Positions 8,123 to 17,368 of a stretch of 64,000 nucleotides of DNA are shown here, piece after piece. Under the pieces are notes generated by a model. The model did not search any database. It saw only the letters and a program-made list of their open reading frames with translations, and was not told where the DNA came from. The stretch spans positions 3,100,001 through 3,164,000 of the forward strand of contig NZ_CP163423.1 in the NCBI RefSeq assembly GCF_041429785.1. The letters are read 5' to 3'. This stretch comes from Fretibacter rubidus. Lineage in GTDB: Bacteria > Pseudomonadota > Alphaproteobacteria > Caulobacterales > Maricaulaceae. The translations under genes and the position numbers were made by a program. Every line of letters begins with the position of its first letter. The stretch's first letter is position 1.

Positions 8123-8908
8123 ATGAAATTATCTTCCGATATTACAGCGATTGTCACAGGCGGTGCCTCTGGCCTTGGCGAAGGCACAGCCCGCACTTTG
8201 GCTGCTAATGGCGTCAAAGTTGGTATTTTTGATTTAAACGAAGAACGCGGTAAAAAGGTCGCCGATGACATTGGCGGTATCTTTGCAAAGGTGAATGTAT
8301 CCGATAATGACAGCGTCGATGAAGGCTTTGATCATATTCGCGCCGCCCTTGGCCAAGAACGTATCATGGTCAACTGCGCTGGCATTGGCGGCGGCATTAA
8401 AACGGTGGCCCGCAAACGCGACACAGGCGAGATTGTCCCCCATGATCCGGCAGCCTTTATTCGTATTATTAATATCAACCTGATCGGGTCGTTTCTATGC
8501 GCGTCTAAATCCGCCGCGGGCATGATGACGCTAGAGCCAACCGAGCCTGACGGAGAACGCGGCATTGTTATCAACACCGCCTCTGTCGCGGCGCAAGACG
8601 GGCAGATCGGGCAACTAGCCTATGCGGCCTCAAAGGGTGGTATCCTGTCGATGGCCCTACCCATGGCGCGGGATTTGGCGCGCGAAGGTATTCGGGTCAA
8701 CACCATCTTGCCAGGCTTTTACGAGACGCCAATTTATGAGCAGATGAAGCCAGAGGTCAAAGAAGCCCTGCGCGCCCATGTCCAATTCCCCAACCGTTTC
8801 GGGCAGCCCGATGAATATGGTCAACTAGTCAAGTTCATGTGCGAACATGTCTATATGAACGCCGAATATGTGCGCACCGATGCAGGGGCCAGAATGCCGC
8901 CACGGTAG
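8123..8908 (+). CDS. SDR-family oxidoreductase, 3-hydroxyacyl-CoA dehydrogenase (HSD10) type
   Basis: 261 residues, classical short-chain dehydrogenase length. The cofactor motif TGGASGLG lies at residues 12-19, Asp37 after beta-2 (IFDLNEE) favours NAD over NADP, NCAGIGG follows, and the catalytic YAASK is at 167-171. The overall pattern (LIGSFLCASKSAAGMM, GQIGQLAYAASKGG, LPGFYETP) resembles 3-hydroxyacyl-CoA/17-beta-hydroxysteroid dehydrogenase type 10, which acts on short or branched acyl-CoAs. It stands alone, with a strong inverted repeat upstream and a strong terminator downstream. The substrate is inferred. Confidence 0.85.
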   Translation: MKLSSDITAIVTGGASGLGEGTARTLAANGVKVGIFDLNEERGKKVADDIGGIFAKVNVSDNDSVDEGFDHIRAALGQERIMVNCAGIGGGIKTVARKRDTGEIVPHDPAAFIRIININLIGSFLCASKSAAGMMTLEPTEPDGERGIVINTASVAAQDGQIGQLAYAASKGGILSMALPMARDLAREGIRVNTILPGFYETPIYEQMKPEVKEALRAHVQFPNRFGQPDEYGQLVKFMCEHVYMNAEYVRTDAGARMPPR

Positions 8909-8938
8909 TAGGTGCCGCCGCCCTAGATCTTTAATTTT

Positions 8939-8969
8939 AAAAAGGCCGCAATATACTTGCGGCCTTTTT
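8939..8969. terminator. Bidirectional intrinsic terminator
   Basis: A 13-bp perfect stem, AAAAAGGCCGCAA (8939-8951) with TTGCGGCCTTTTT (8957-8969), around a 5-nt loop. It serves the SDR gene on the plus strand and the gamma-glutamyltransferase gene on the minus strand, whose stop codon overlaps its edge. Confidence 0.92.
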
Positions 8970-10777
8970 TATAAGCCTGTCGCCACACCTTCGCGGCGGG
9001 GGTCCGCCCCACCAATGAGTGTGCCGTCAGCGTTGCGATAAATAATATGTAGCCCACTAAATTCGCCTTTGGATTTGCGCACCTCATGACCTTTGGCCTC
9101 AAGCGCGGCTACGATATCTTCTGCCATACCAAAGCTAGCGGCGGGACTCCCCCGGTCGATTTCTTGCGTGTCCTCATCAACAAGGCCTTGGGCCTCTAGG
9201 CTAACGCGGCCATTGCGCGCGATAACATTGGGTAGCTCAATCGCCTGTTGCGGGCTTAGGCCCCAATCCAAAATTCCAACAATTGATTTGGCCGTATAGG
9301 CAATTATGGAATTACCCCCGGGCGAACCCGTGGCAAACAAAAACTCGCCGTCAGGATTAAACACTATCGACGGCGCCATCGATGACCGCGGGCGTTTACC
9401 CGGCGCGGGCGCATTGGCAATGGCGATACCCGCGTCATCAACCGTGCGAAACGAAAAATCCGTCAATTGATTATTGAGCATAAAGCCAGCCGCCATGCGT
9501 TGACTACCAAAGGGCGCTTCAATGGTGGTGGTCATCGACACAACAAGACCGTCAGCGTCCACAACCGTAAAATGCGACGTGCCAGGGCTATCGGGGGTGG
9601 CGTCTTGACCACGGAGAAAAGCGGCAGGGTTGCCCGCCTTATATTCCCCCAATGCAGTATCGCCAATCATGGCGGCACGGGCGCTCAAATAATCTTTATT
9701 CAGGAGCAATCCCGTTGGTACATCAACGAATTTGGGATCAGCGGCATATTTATCGCGGTCAGAGTAGGCAAGCTGGCTTGCCTCTATAAAGTGATGCCAA
9801 CCTTCTGTGCTTTGCCCTAATGCAGTCATATCCACAGTCTCTAACTGCCCTAAGATTGATTGCACAGCCAAGGCGCCAGAGGCAGGGGGCGGCGCACCAC
9901 ATATAACATGCGCACGGTATGTTGAGCAGAGCGCTTCACGCTTTATCGGCCGATAAGACGCCATATCTGCTTCTGTCAAAACACCTGGCAGGGGCTCTTG
10001 TTGCACGGCATCGATGATAGCTTTCGCAATGGGACCCTCCAAAAGCGCGCGAGGATTATTTTGTATAGCGCGCAGCGTGTCCGCATAGGCGGGATTATCG
10101 CGAATAAACCCTTCGGGGATTGGGGTCTTGCCGTCTTCTAGAAAGAAATACTCACGCGCCGCCTCTTGGCGATTTAAAACCAATCGTCCCATGCGTGCCG
10201 TGATAGATGCCATGCGCGGGCTGACCGCAAAGCCGTCTTCGGCCAGCGTTATCGCCGCGTCCATTTGCGGCCCCCATGGCAATGTCCCGTAATCTTCATG
10301 CGCCATATGCATCATGACCACAGCCCCCGGAACGCCAGTAGAGCGTCCCGACGCAATCCCGTCAAAGTAACGTAGTGGTTTGCCTGTGCTATCCAAAAAC
10401 ATCTCTGGCGTGACACCGCTGGGTGCTTCCTCACGACCGTCATAGGTCCAAACTTTTGCCGTTTTCGGATCATAAACCACCATGAAAGCGCCGCCGCCAA
10501 GGCCCGAGCTTTGCGGCTCCACAAGACCCAGCATCGCCTGCACAGCAATCGCTGCATCAACGGCAGAGCCGCCCGCGCGCAGGACATCAACGCCAGCCTG
10601 TGTTGCCAAAGGGTTGGCCGCCGCGACCATGCCTTTGGACAGAGACGGGGTTGGTTTGATTAAGGAGGCTGCGGGTTTGACCGCCTGACCTGCCTCTGAC
10701 GTCGGGCCTTGCGCGGCGGGTGAGCAGCCCGCAAGTGTCAGCGTTGTACTCAGCATAAGCGTTGCGATAAATTTCAT
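8969..10777 (-). CDS. ggt: Gamma-glutamyltransferase, predicted lipoprotein
   Basis: 602 residues from the ATG at 10777, which has GGAGG six bases upstream; a longer frame reaching 10843 lacks such a site. The N-terminus MKFIATLMLSTTLTLAGC is a lipoprotein signal with lipobox LAGC. The precursor self-cleaves before the nucleophile Thr400 in GTSHFTVVDADG. MVAAANPLATQAGVDVLRAGG and PPPASG are further family motifs, and GSPGG is close to the end. It transfers or hydrolyses the gamma-glutamyl group of glutathione and similar peptides in the periplasm. It is monocistronic and divergent from the CDF exporter. Confidence 0.93.
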   Translation of the reverse strand: MKFIATLMLSTTLTLAGCSPAAQGPTSEAGQAVKPAASLIKPTPSLSKGMVAAANPLATQAGVDVLRAGGSAVDAAIAVQAMLGLVEPQSSGLGGGAFMVVYDPKTAKVWTYDGREEAPSGVTPEMFLDSTGKPLRYFDGIASGRSTGVPGAVVMMHMAHEDYGTLPWGPQMDAAITLAEDGFAVSPRMASITARMGRLVLNRQEAAREYFFLEDGKTPIPEGFIRDNPAYADTLRAIQNNPRALLEGPIAKAIIDAVQQEPLPGVLTEADMASYRPIKREALCSTYRAHVICGAPPPASGALAVQSILGQLETVDMTALGQSTEGWHHFIEASQLAYSDRDKYAADPKFVDVPTGLLLNKDYLSARAAMIGDTALGEYKAGNPAAFLRGQDATPDSPGTSHFTVVDADGLVVSMTTTIEAPFGSQRMAAGFMLNNQLTDFSFRTVDDAGIAIANAPAPGKRPRSSMAPSIVFNPDGEFLFATGSPGGNSIIAYTAKSIVGILDWGLSPQQAIELPNVIARNGRVSLEAQGLVDEDTQEIDRGSPAASFGMAEDIVAALEAKGHEVRKSKGEFSGLHIIYRNADGTLIGGADPRREGVATGL

Positions 10778-10905
10778 AGAAGCCTCCATAAGTCTTAATA
10801 GCCTAACTTTAATCCATAGGGATAGCTCTGATTTAAGAGGCACCTTTTACCATATCTCTTATCGACTCTGGCAAAAAGGTTATGCTATAACACTACTTCT
10901 TTGTT

Positions 10906-11943
10906 ATGGAGCGGCACGGCGTGTCAATAGACCCCTCAGATATGACACAGTCCAAAACAAGGGAAAAGCCTGCGCTGGACGCTATGGATAAGCCGCTTAT
11001 GCGGGGGCGTCCTGGACGCTTAGCGCCAGAGGAATCAGCGCGTATTACCCGCCGCATCACTATTCTGGCGGTTACAATTGGTTTGTTTTTGGCGCTGGGA
11101 AAAGTCCTTGTCTACCGAGAAACTGGCTCTGTTGGTATTCTATCATCACTCGTTCATTCTGGGCTTGATCTCGTTGGTGCTATTTCAACCTTCGCGGCGG
11201 TACGTTATGCGGCGCGACCGCCCAATGCCACCTACCGATTTGGACGTGGTAAAGCGGAAAGTTTTTCTGCTGTCTTTCAAGTCTGTCTTATAGTCTTTGC
11301 CGCTAGCCACCTTCTAGAGGAAGCATGGGAGCGGATGTTATCCCCCGAACCCATAACGCAAAGCGGTTTTGCCATTACAGCGATGCTTGTTTTCATCGCC
11401 ATTACGACATGGCTATTGATAGCGCAAAGCTGGGCGATACGGGCAACGGGGTCTGTCGCCATTCGCGGGGACCGAGCGCATTATTTAGCGGATCTATTAG
11501 GCAATGCGATTGTCATTATCGGGCTTTTGTTAACGCGGTACACTCCGTTTGAACGCGCTGATACAATCGTTGGGATATTAATGGCGTTATGGCTTTTATA
11601 TACGGCTTACCGCGTGGCGAGCATTGCTTGGTCACAACTCCTTGACCGAGAATTACCGGACGCCGAGCGGGATATGATTAAGGCGCTGGCCCTGCAAGAC
11701 CCCCGTGTGCGCGATGTGCAAGACCTACGCACCCGCGCGTCTGGCCCGCATATCCATATTCAAATGCGGCTTGATTTGGACGAAGCCTTATCCCTATCCG
11801 ATGCGCATGACATTGTTCTATCAGCAGAAAAACGTATGATGGCGGCCTATCAAGCCGCAGACATCTTAATCCATCCACATCCCATTGGCTGTCACGCGAC
11901 ACACGGCAATGTCCGCTTTCGCGAAGATATGCCGTCTGTGTAA
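10906..11943 (+). CDS. Cation diffusion facilitator (CDF) metal exporter
   Basis: Up to 345 residues with six membrane helices and a cytoplasmic C-terminal domain. The transport site is His84/Asp88 (VHSGLD) and His192/Asp196 (AHYLAD). FieF/YiiP has Asp-Asp-His-Asp here, while HDHD is the arrangement of zinc transporters of the ZnT type. The FieF second-site histidines are replaced (RFGRGKAE instead of HFGHGKAE). The C-terminal domain keeps HIHIQMRLD, SDAHD and LIHPHP. The listed ATG at 10906 contains the only GGAG, which would better serve a GTG at 10921, so the true start may be 15 bp later. Likely a zinc exporter. Confidence 0.9.
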   Translation: MERHGVSIDPSDMTQSKTREKPALDAMDKPLMRGRPGRLAPEESARITRRITILAVTIGLFLALGKVLVYRETGSVGILSSLVHSGLDLVGAISTFAAVRYAARPPNATYRFGRGKAESFSAVFQVCLIVFAASHLLEEAWERMLSPEPITQSGFAITAMLVFIAITTWLLIAQSWAIRATGSVAIRGDRAHYLADLLGNAIVIIGLLLTRYTPFERADTIVGILMALWLLYTAYRVASIAWSQLLDRELPDAERDMIKALALQDPRVRDVQDLRTRASGPHIHIQMRLDLDEALSLSDAHDIVLSAEKRMMAAYQAADILIHPHPIGCHATHGNVRFREDMPSV

Positions 11944-12024
11944 AATCAGACTGTGACTGTCATTTTATCGTAATCGTTAATCCCCTTTAACCTTTCGTTA
12001 CCCATCTTTTAATAGACTGCTCGG

Positions 12025-12702
12025 ATGCGTGTTCTTTATCACTGGCCGCTCGACCCCGGGTCACGACAAGCCCGTATCGCTTTGGCCGAGACAAAATTAA
12101 AATTCAAACTGGAGCCCGTGAACCCATGGGCACCAGATGCGACATTTGCGAGCGTTTGCGCGGAAGGGGTTCCGCCCTGCCTGATTGACGTCATATCGGG
12201 CGGCAAAGTCACGATTTCGGGCGCACGCGCAATTTGCGAATATTTGGCCGAGACGTCCAAGAAAACAAGCTTGCTGCCCGACAGCGCGACAGACCGCGCA
12301 GAAATGCGCAGGCTTTGTGACTGGATGGCTAATAAATTTACCGATGATGTTCAGGCCTATATTATGCATGAACGGGTCGAAAAAACGCTGCTGGGTAACG
12401 AGGCCCCGCATCCGCCAACATTGCGCGAAGGCCGTGAGCATTTGCAGTTTCATCTCGATTATTTTTCATGGCTCCTAGAGCGCCGTGACTATCTTGCGGG
12501 TCACCGATTTTCACTGGCTGATATTGCCTGTTTTGCGCATTTGTCCTGCCTTGATTTTGTCGGTGAAATCCGCTGGCGCGATAATCCAACACTTAAAGAC
12601 TGGTATCAAAAAATTAAATCAAGACCCAGCGTGCAGCCCCTATTAGGGGATCGCGTCGGCGGTATGATACCGCCGCGCCATTACCGGGATTTGGATTTTT
12701 AG
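12025..12702 (+). CDS. fzlA: FzlA, FtsZ-binding GST-like division protein
   Basis: 225 residues, glutathione-S-transferase fold. The N-terminal thioredoxin-like half begins VLYHWPLDPGSRQARIALAE and keeps the PxCLID/SGARAICEYL segment. The C-terminal helical half contains RDYLAGHRFSLADIACFAHL. The tail, IPPRHYRDLDF, matches the conserved FzlA tail that in Caulobacter contacts FtsZ and curves its filaments during constriction. A generic GST would not need this tail. It is preceded by an AT-rich gap with several TTAA half-sites. Its stop codon overlaps the stop of the convergent MDR gene by 4 bp. Confidence 0.85.
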   Translation: MRVLYHWPLDPGSRQARIALAETKLKFKLEPVNPWAPDATFASVCAEGVPPCLIDVISGGKVTISGARAICEYLAETSKKTSLLPDSATDRAEMRRLCDWMANKFTDDVQAYIMHERVEKTLLGNEAPHPPTLREGREHLQFHLDYFSWLLERRDYLAGHRFSLADIACFAHLSCLDFVGEIRWRDNPTLKDWYQKIKSRPSVQPLLGDRVGGMIPPRHYRDLDF

Positions 12703-13718
12703 ACGCCGTCGCGCAAATCTAAAACCGTTTTCCCGATGTTTTGACCCGACATCATATGATGGGCGGCGTCTGGCAGGGCTTGAAGGCCTTTAAAGACCGT
12801 TGGGTCAAGACTGATATGTAAATCACCCGCATGCATCATATCAAATAAGCGCGTCGCGGCATCACGATGATGCTCGGATAAGAGCGCATTCATAAACCCG
12901 CGAACTGATGCCCCTTTCCAATAGAGCCTCTCATAAATACGAGGCGCCAAGACAGGCTTCGCCCCCTCGACAATTTCACTGGCATAGCCCGAAACGACCA
13001 GTCGCCCGAGAGGCGCGATATTGTCAATTAGCGCATCAAATATTGAGCCGCCAACAGTGTCGACGGCAACATCAATAGCGTCTTTATAATGTTCACCCAA
13101 CACATCAGCGACGCTATTGGTTTTGTAGTTGATGCACCGCTCGGCTCCTAATGATGTAACGAACTCACATTTGGCGTCGCTACCCGCAATCCCGATCACA
13201 CGGCACCCCATATTGACTGCCAGCTGTACCCAAATATGGCCTAACCCGCCTGCAGCCGCCGTAATGACAACGGTCTCCCCTGCCTGTAACATCGCAACCT
13301 GTTCCAGCGCCACAAGCGCGGAAATGCCCGTCGGAACGATGGCAAGATAATCGGGTGTCGCCGTTGGAATTTTATAGGCCTTGGCCGCCTCTATAATTTG
13401 ATAATGTCGGTAAGCCCCTCCCAGGCCCGTTGTCGCCACCGCGTCACCCACAGACATCTTCACACCCTCACCAACCGCGTCAATGAGGCCAACGGCTTCG
13501 ACCCCTAGGTCAAAAGGTGGCGTCAGTGGAATATATCCAATCGCGCCTTGCATCGCCATAGCGTCAAATAATCCGTTGACGCCCGCAAAATGATTACGCA
13601 GGCGAATTTGGCCTGGCTTTGGATCTTGCAAAATATCATCAACAATACGGGTTGCAGATTTATAATCTCTGCCTAATTGGTGAACGATAATTTTTTGAGG
13701 GGGTATTGGTTGAGTCAT
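12699..13718 (-). CDS. Zinc-independent MDR oxidoreductase (quinone/prostaglandin-reductase-like)
   Basis: 339 residues from the ATG at 13718; a TTG at 13760 would add 14 residues but they do not resemble the family, whose members begin close to QKIIVHQLGRD. The N-terminal GroES-like half is followed by a Rossmann half with AAAGGLGHIWVQLA, the nucleotide motif of medium-chain reductases. The structural and catalytic zinc cysteines are absent, as in NADPH:quinone oxidoreductases and the ZADH2/PTGR3 group. It probably reduces an alpha,beta-unsaturated carbonyl or quinone with NADPH. It converges on fzlA with a 4-bp overlap. Confidence 0.85.
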   Translation of the reverse strand: MTQPIPPQKIIVHQLGRDYKSATRIVDDILQDPKPGQIRLRNHFAGVNGLFDAMAMQGAIGYIPLTPPFDLGVEAVGLIDAVGEGVKMSVGDAVATTGLGGAYRHYQIIEAAKAYKIPTATPDYLAIVPTGISALVALEQVAMLQAGETVVITAAAGGLGHIWVQLAVNMGCRVIGIAGSDAKCEFVTSLGAERCINYKTNSVADVLGEHYKDAIDVAVDTVGGSIFDALIDNIAPLGRLVVSGYASEIVEGAKPVLAPRIYERLYWKGASVRGFMNALLSEHHRDAATRLFDMMHAGDLHISLDPTVFKGLQALPDAAHHMMSGQNIGKTVLDLRDGV

Positions 13719-13798
13719 AAAACGATTGTAAGTTTGACCACGAGGCTCGCTTTGCCACAAATCATAGGCGCGGTCTTTATGCCGTTTTAAAACTCAAT

Positions 13799-14572
13799 CT
13801 AAAACGTCGCCCCAACGGCATGTAATTTCGCGCCGTGTTTATTGAGCCATTTTTTAGCCGGTTTCACGTCATCACAAATACTATCGACAACATCCCAAAA
13901 GGCTTGGCTGTGATTGGCCTCTATAAGGTGCCCGCATTCATGGGCAGCTACGTAATCCAGCACAAAAGCCGGCGCACAAATCAGCCGCCAGCTATAAGAT
14001 ATTTGTCCCTCGCCGCCCCGCGTAATACAGGATCCCCAGCGAGAGCTTTGATCGCGTACAGATACCTTTGAAACCCGCTTGCCCAACATCGCGGCATAGT
14101 GATGGGTAGCGGCCTCTAATTCCTCACGCGCGTCACGAATAAGCAGGCGGCGCACCCGGCCCGCTAAGCTTTCCTGATCAGGGCTGGGTACAATCACTTC
14201 ACGCCTCATATGGTTTATCTTCGGACGGCCGCGCGAATTACCGCCCATCTCCGCTGGATTAATCAGCGTGTAATCCAGACCACGAATTAAAATCGGCTGA
14301 CCATGTTCAAAGGGCATCGGCGCAGGCAGGGTTTCAAGCTGAACATTGATCCAGTCGGCATTATCGCGCGCAAATTGTTTGGCTTTGGCAATTGCGCGCG
14401 GCCCCGGCACAATGACCGCCACTTCGCGGTCAGACGGGCGCACTTTTAGGCTAATGCGTTTGGCGCGTGTTGATAATTTATAGAGTATGCGCGGGTCATC
14501 AGGGTCACGAAATTCAGACGGAACAGTCTCCGCTGGCGATGTGTCCCCTGTTAATCGCGAGAGAAAGCTCAC
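13799..14572 (-). CDS. YgjP/DUF45-type zinc metallopeptidase
   Basis: 257 residues. The N-terminal half (YKLSTRAKRISLKVRP, VIVPGPRAI) is the typical beta-rich lead of the YgjP/WLM group. The zinc site is HECGH at 211-215, with a further ligand region NHSQAFW; RWGSC precedes it, as usual for the family. No signal peptide, so it is cytoplasmic. The start overlaps the stop of the SCO1/SenC gene by 4 bp, so they form an operon. The physiological substrate of this family is not known to me. Confidence 0.88.
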   Translation of the reverse strand: MSFLSRLTGDTSPAETVPSEFRDPDDPRILYKLSTRAKRISLKVRPSDREVAVIVPGPRAIAKAKQFARDNADWINVQLETLPAPMPFEHGQPILIRGLDYTLINPAEMGGNSRGRPKINHMRREVIVPSPDQESLAGRVRRLLIRDAREELEAATHHYAAMLGKRVSKVSVRDQSSRWGSCITRGGEGQISYSWRLICAPAFVLDYVAAHECGHLIEANHSQAFWDVVDSICDDVKPAKKWLNKHGAKLHAVGATF

Positions 14573-15207
14573 TTACCGCTATCCAGTAAAAACTTTAGCC
14601 GCGTTGCCATTTCCGGCACAGTCGTGGCGCGGGTAAACAGGTCTTTAAATTTGCCTTGGTCATCAAGCAATATCATCAAATCTGAATGATCAAAGGTATA
14701 TTCAGCCGCACTGCTAGGGTCGTCCACCTTTTGCGCATAGACTTTATAGGCGGATGTCGCGACGTCCATTTGTTCTTGCGTGCCCGATAATCCGATAAGG
14801 TTTTTCGCAAATCCGCGCGAGGTCACATAAGGCGCAAGGCTTTCGGGTGTGTCGCGTTCTACGTCCACACCGACAAAAACATAATTCACCTTTGTTCCCG
14901 CAGGATCTGCGCGTTCTTGCACCATACCCATATTTTGAAGCGCACTAGGGCAGACATCAGGACAATAAGAAAAGCCGAAATAAAGCAGTGTCGGTTTACC
15001 GACCAGATTATCTTGTGTGAACACATCGCCGTTTTGATCAATAAGCGTGAACGGCCCGCCGAGCTGCGCCTCGCCCAAGGCAACAACTGTCCCTGATTGT
15101 GCAATATCATTGCCTGCATTGCCGCAAGCCGATAACGCAAAAAGGCCCAAACAGCTAAGCGCCCCAATACGTAGTGTCTTTGTAGCATTGCGTAAGGCGT
15201 TTGACAT
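14569..15207 (-). CDS. senC: SCO1/SenC-family copper chaperone lipoprotein
   Basis: 212 residues from the ATG at 15207, which has GAGGAG just upstream; the frame extends further but without a ribosome site. Signal peptide with lipobox LSAC, then a thioredoxin-like fold. The copper-binding CxxxC (FGFSYCPDVCPS) and the distal His of FDHSDLMILLDD are present. SCO proteins deliver copper to or reduce the CuA centre of cytochrome oxidase. It is divergent from the RegB-type kinase gene, the arrangement known for senC and regB in Rhodobacter, but the next gene is a metallopeptidase, not regA. Confidence 0.92.
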   Translation of the reverse strand: MSNALRNATKTLRIGALSCLGLFALSACGNAGNDIAQSGTVVALGEAQLGGPFTLIDQNGDVFTQDNLVGKPTLLYFGFSYCPDVCPSALQNMGMVQERADPAGTKVNYVFVGVDVERDTPESLAPYVTSRGFAKNLIGLSGTQEQMDVATSAYKVYAQKVDDPSSAAEYTFDHSDLMILLDDQGKFKDLFTRATTVPEMATRLKFLLDSGK

Positions 15208-15292
15208 AAACCGCTCCTCTATTGCTGCCTTGTTTAAAGTGTTACGGCAGGCTGTCATCAGATATAGTGCCAAGATAAGAGGCTTTTTACCA

Positions 15293-16654
15293 ATGTCTAT
15301 AGATAGCCCCGTTAATTACAGCCAAAGCGATGCGGCGTCTTATCACGGCGTCACTCCGCCTGACACAAACGCTGCGGGCAAAAAAAGACGCCGCAAACAG
15401 CCCCATTCGGGACAGCTTCGCCGCTCGACACTGATTACACTCCGCTGGATTGCGATTGCAGGGCAAGCTTTGGCCCTTGTCGTGGTCTCCGAAGCCTTAG
15501 GCTTTTCCTATCCTTATTTGGCGTGTTCTATTCTTGTCGGATTATCAGCCGTTTTAAACCTAGCCGTCACAGCGGCCTTGCCACTCGACCGCCGTGTGGG
15601 AGATGTCGAAGCCGTCGCGCAGCTTGGCTTTGATGTTTTGCAGCTCTCGGCCCTATTATGGCTGACGGGGGGGATGACGAACCCCTTTGCATTATTATTT
15701 GTTGCGCCCGTCGTCACTAGCGCGACAACATTATCACGGCGCGTGATTTGGATTATTTTCGCGCTTGCCGCAGGGGCGTCTTTCTTTCTACTTCATTACA
15801 GCTATCCGTTACCGTGGATGCCGCCGGGCGGATTTACGCTGCCCTTTCAGTTCACATTAGGCTTATGGGTCGCGCTTCTCGTGGGAATGGTTTTTACATC
15901 AGGCTATGCCTGGCAAGCGTCTCGCGAAGCAAGGCGTATGTCCGACGCGTTAACCGCACTGGAAACCGTGCTGGCGCATGAGCAAAAACTAGCAGCCCTA
16001 GGGGGGCTTGCCGCCGCCGCCGCGCATGAATTGGGAACGCCGCTCGCTACGATACAACTCACCGCCAATGAAATGGCGCGCGAATTACCAAGCGACAGCC
16101 ATTTGGGCGAAGACGCGCGGCTGCTCGTTTCGCAAACCCAACGCTGCCGCGAGATATTAAAACAGCTATCGTCGCGCGGGGATGCGGGCGACGCCATGCA
16201 TGATGTGCTTAGCCTTGAGAGTTTATTGGAAGAAGCCTCAGATCCGTATTTTGGGCTTGGCTCACAGATTGACATTAAAACGCACGGTGACGGCCCTGCT
16301 CCAGACATTCGCCGCCAAGCAGAAATCCTGTTTGGGCTAAAAAATTATATTGAGAATGCCGTAGAATTTGCCGAGAGCACGGTACAGCTTATTGGGCAAT
16401 GGTCGCCCGATTATATCACCATCCAGATTATTGATGATGGCCCAGGGTTTGATCCGGCCGTGCGTGGCCGCCTTGGCGAACCTTATGTGTCGGGCCGCGG
16501 GGAACGTGAAGAGGCGGGTGGGTTAGGTCTTGGGTTTTTCATTGCCAAGACCCTGATTGAACGCACAGGTGGACGGGTCGGCTTTGATAATAAACCCAAA
16601 GCCTCTGGCGCCGTCGTCACTATTACATGGCCCCGCGCCGCGATTGCGGACTAG
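15293..16654 (+). CDS. regB: RegB/ActS-family redox sensor histidine kinase
   Basis: 453 residues from the ATG at 15293; the open frame extends upstream across the senC promoter but that part is not credible. A basic N-terminus precedes about six membrane helices, with the quinone-binding heptad-type motif [11 protein letters not shown] (126-136). The phospho-acceptor is His245 in [15 protein letters not shown]. Cys285 in [13 protein letters not shown] is the redox-active cysteine of the family. HATPase motifs DDGPGFD and [12 protein letters not shown] follow. It senses the respiratory quinone and redox state and phosphorylates RegA, which is not in this window. The stop overlaps hslV by 4 bp. 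Confidence 0.93.
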   Translation: MSIDSPVNYSQSDAASYHGVTPPDTNAAGKKRRRKQPHSGQLRRSTLITLRWIAIAGQALALVVVSEALGFSYPYLACSILVGLSAVLNLAVTAALPLDRRVGDVEAVAQLGFDVLQLSALLWLTGGMTNPFALLFVAPVVTSATTLSRRVIWIIFALAAGASFFLLHYSYPLPWMPPGGFTLPFQFTLGLWVALLVGMVFTSGYAWQASREARRMSDALTALETVLAHEQKLAALGGLAAAAAHELGTPLATIQLTANEMARELPSDSHLGEDARLLVSQTQRCREILKQLSSRGDAGDAMHDVLSLESLLEEASDPYFGLGSQIDIKTHGDGPAPDIRRQAEILFGLKNYIENAVEFAESTVQLIGQWSPDYITIQIIDDGPGFDPAVRGRLGEPYVSGRGEREEAGGLGLGFFIAKTLIERTGGRVGFDNKPKASGAVVTITWPRAAIAD

Positions 16655-17229
16655 GCCTCGTCTAGCGTTTCCACCGTCAGATTATTATTAGTAAAGACGC
16701 AAATACGGTCAGCAATGGCCATGGCTTTGCGCGCCAGAGTTTCGGCGTCAGTTTCGTATTCGTCCATCGCCAATGCCGCTGATAGCGCAAAATTGCCGCC
16801 AGAGCCAATGGCGGTGATACCGCTACCGCTGTCAAGCTTATCAGGCTCCACAACATCGCCGTTACCTGTCAGGACGAAGGTTTCCTTAGAATCGGCTACA
16901 ATCATCATCGCTTGTAATTGACGCAGATATTTATCCGTACGCCAATCTTTGGCCAGTTCCACACAGGCGCGCGCTAGCTGGGTTGGGTATTGCTCAAGCT
17001 TAGCCTCTAGCCGTTCAAGCAGAGCAAAGGCATCGGCCGTCGCTCCCGCAAAGCCCGTAATCACGCGGCCCCCCGATAATGTCCGGACCTTGCGCGCGCT
17101 CGCTTTCATCACTGTGTTACCTGCGCTGACTTGGCCGTCGCCGACAATGACGACTTTGCCGCCTTTGCGTACAGTAAGGATTGTGGTTCCGCGCCATAGG
17201 CTGGCGTCTGCATAATCATGAGGTGTCAT
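16651..17229 (-). CDS. hslV: HslV, protease subunit of the HslUV complex
   Basis: 192 residues from the ATG at 17229, eight bases after AAGGAG; the frame extends 11 codons further without support. A short prosequence ends in WRG, and the catalytic threonine is Thr15 ([21 protein letters not shown]). The [10 protein letters not shown] and [12 protein letters not shown] blocks are typical. HslV forms a double hexamer capped by the HslU ATPase and degrades proteins in the cytoplasm. Usually next to hslU, but here hslU is 9 kb away on the other strand. It is divergent from leuS and converges with regB. Confidence 0.96.
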   Translation of the reverse strand: MTPHDYADASLWRGTTILTVRKGGKVVIVGDGQVSAGNTVMKASARKVRTLSGGRVITGFAGATADAFALLERLEAKLEQYPTQLARACVELAKDWRTDKYLRQLQAMMIVADSKETFVLTGNGDVVEPDKLDSGSGITAIGSGGNFALSAALAMDEYETDAETLARKAMAIADRICVFTNNNLTVETLDEA

Positions 17230-17368
17230 AAAAGCTCCTTTCTTCACAGATGGGAAGCCCAACAGAGGCCGTCAAGGCAAGCGTTGTGGCTGTGGATTTC
17301 GCCCTAGCCAGAACGGGGGAAATTGATATAGACGTAGCGCTTAAGACCCGCCCATCAAGAGTGCTAAT

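Noticed and set aside
11977-11990. TTAA pair upstream of fzlA as a CtrA box
   Set aside because: The spacing is six bases; only a half-site is supported.
15047-15292. N-terminal extension of RegB
   Set aside because: It runs antisense through the signal peptide and promoter of senC; the family starts near 15293.
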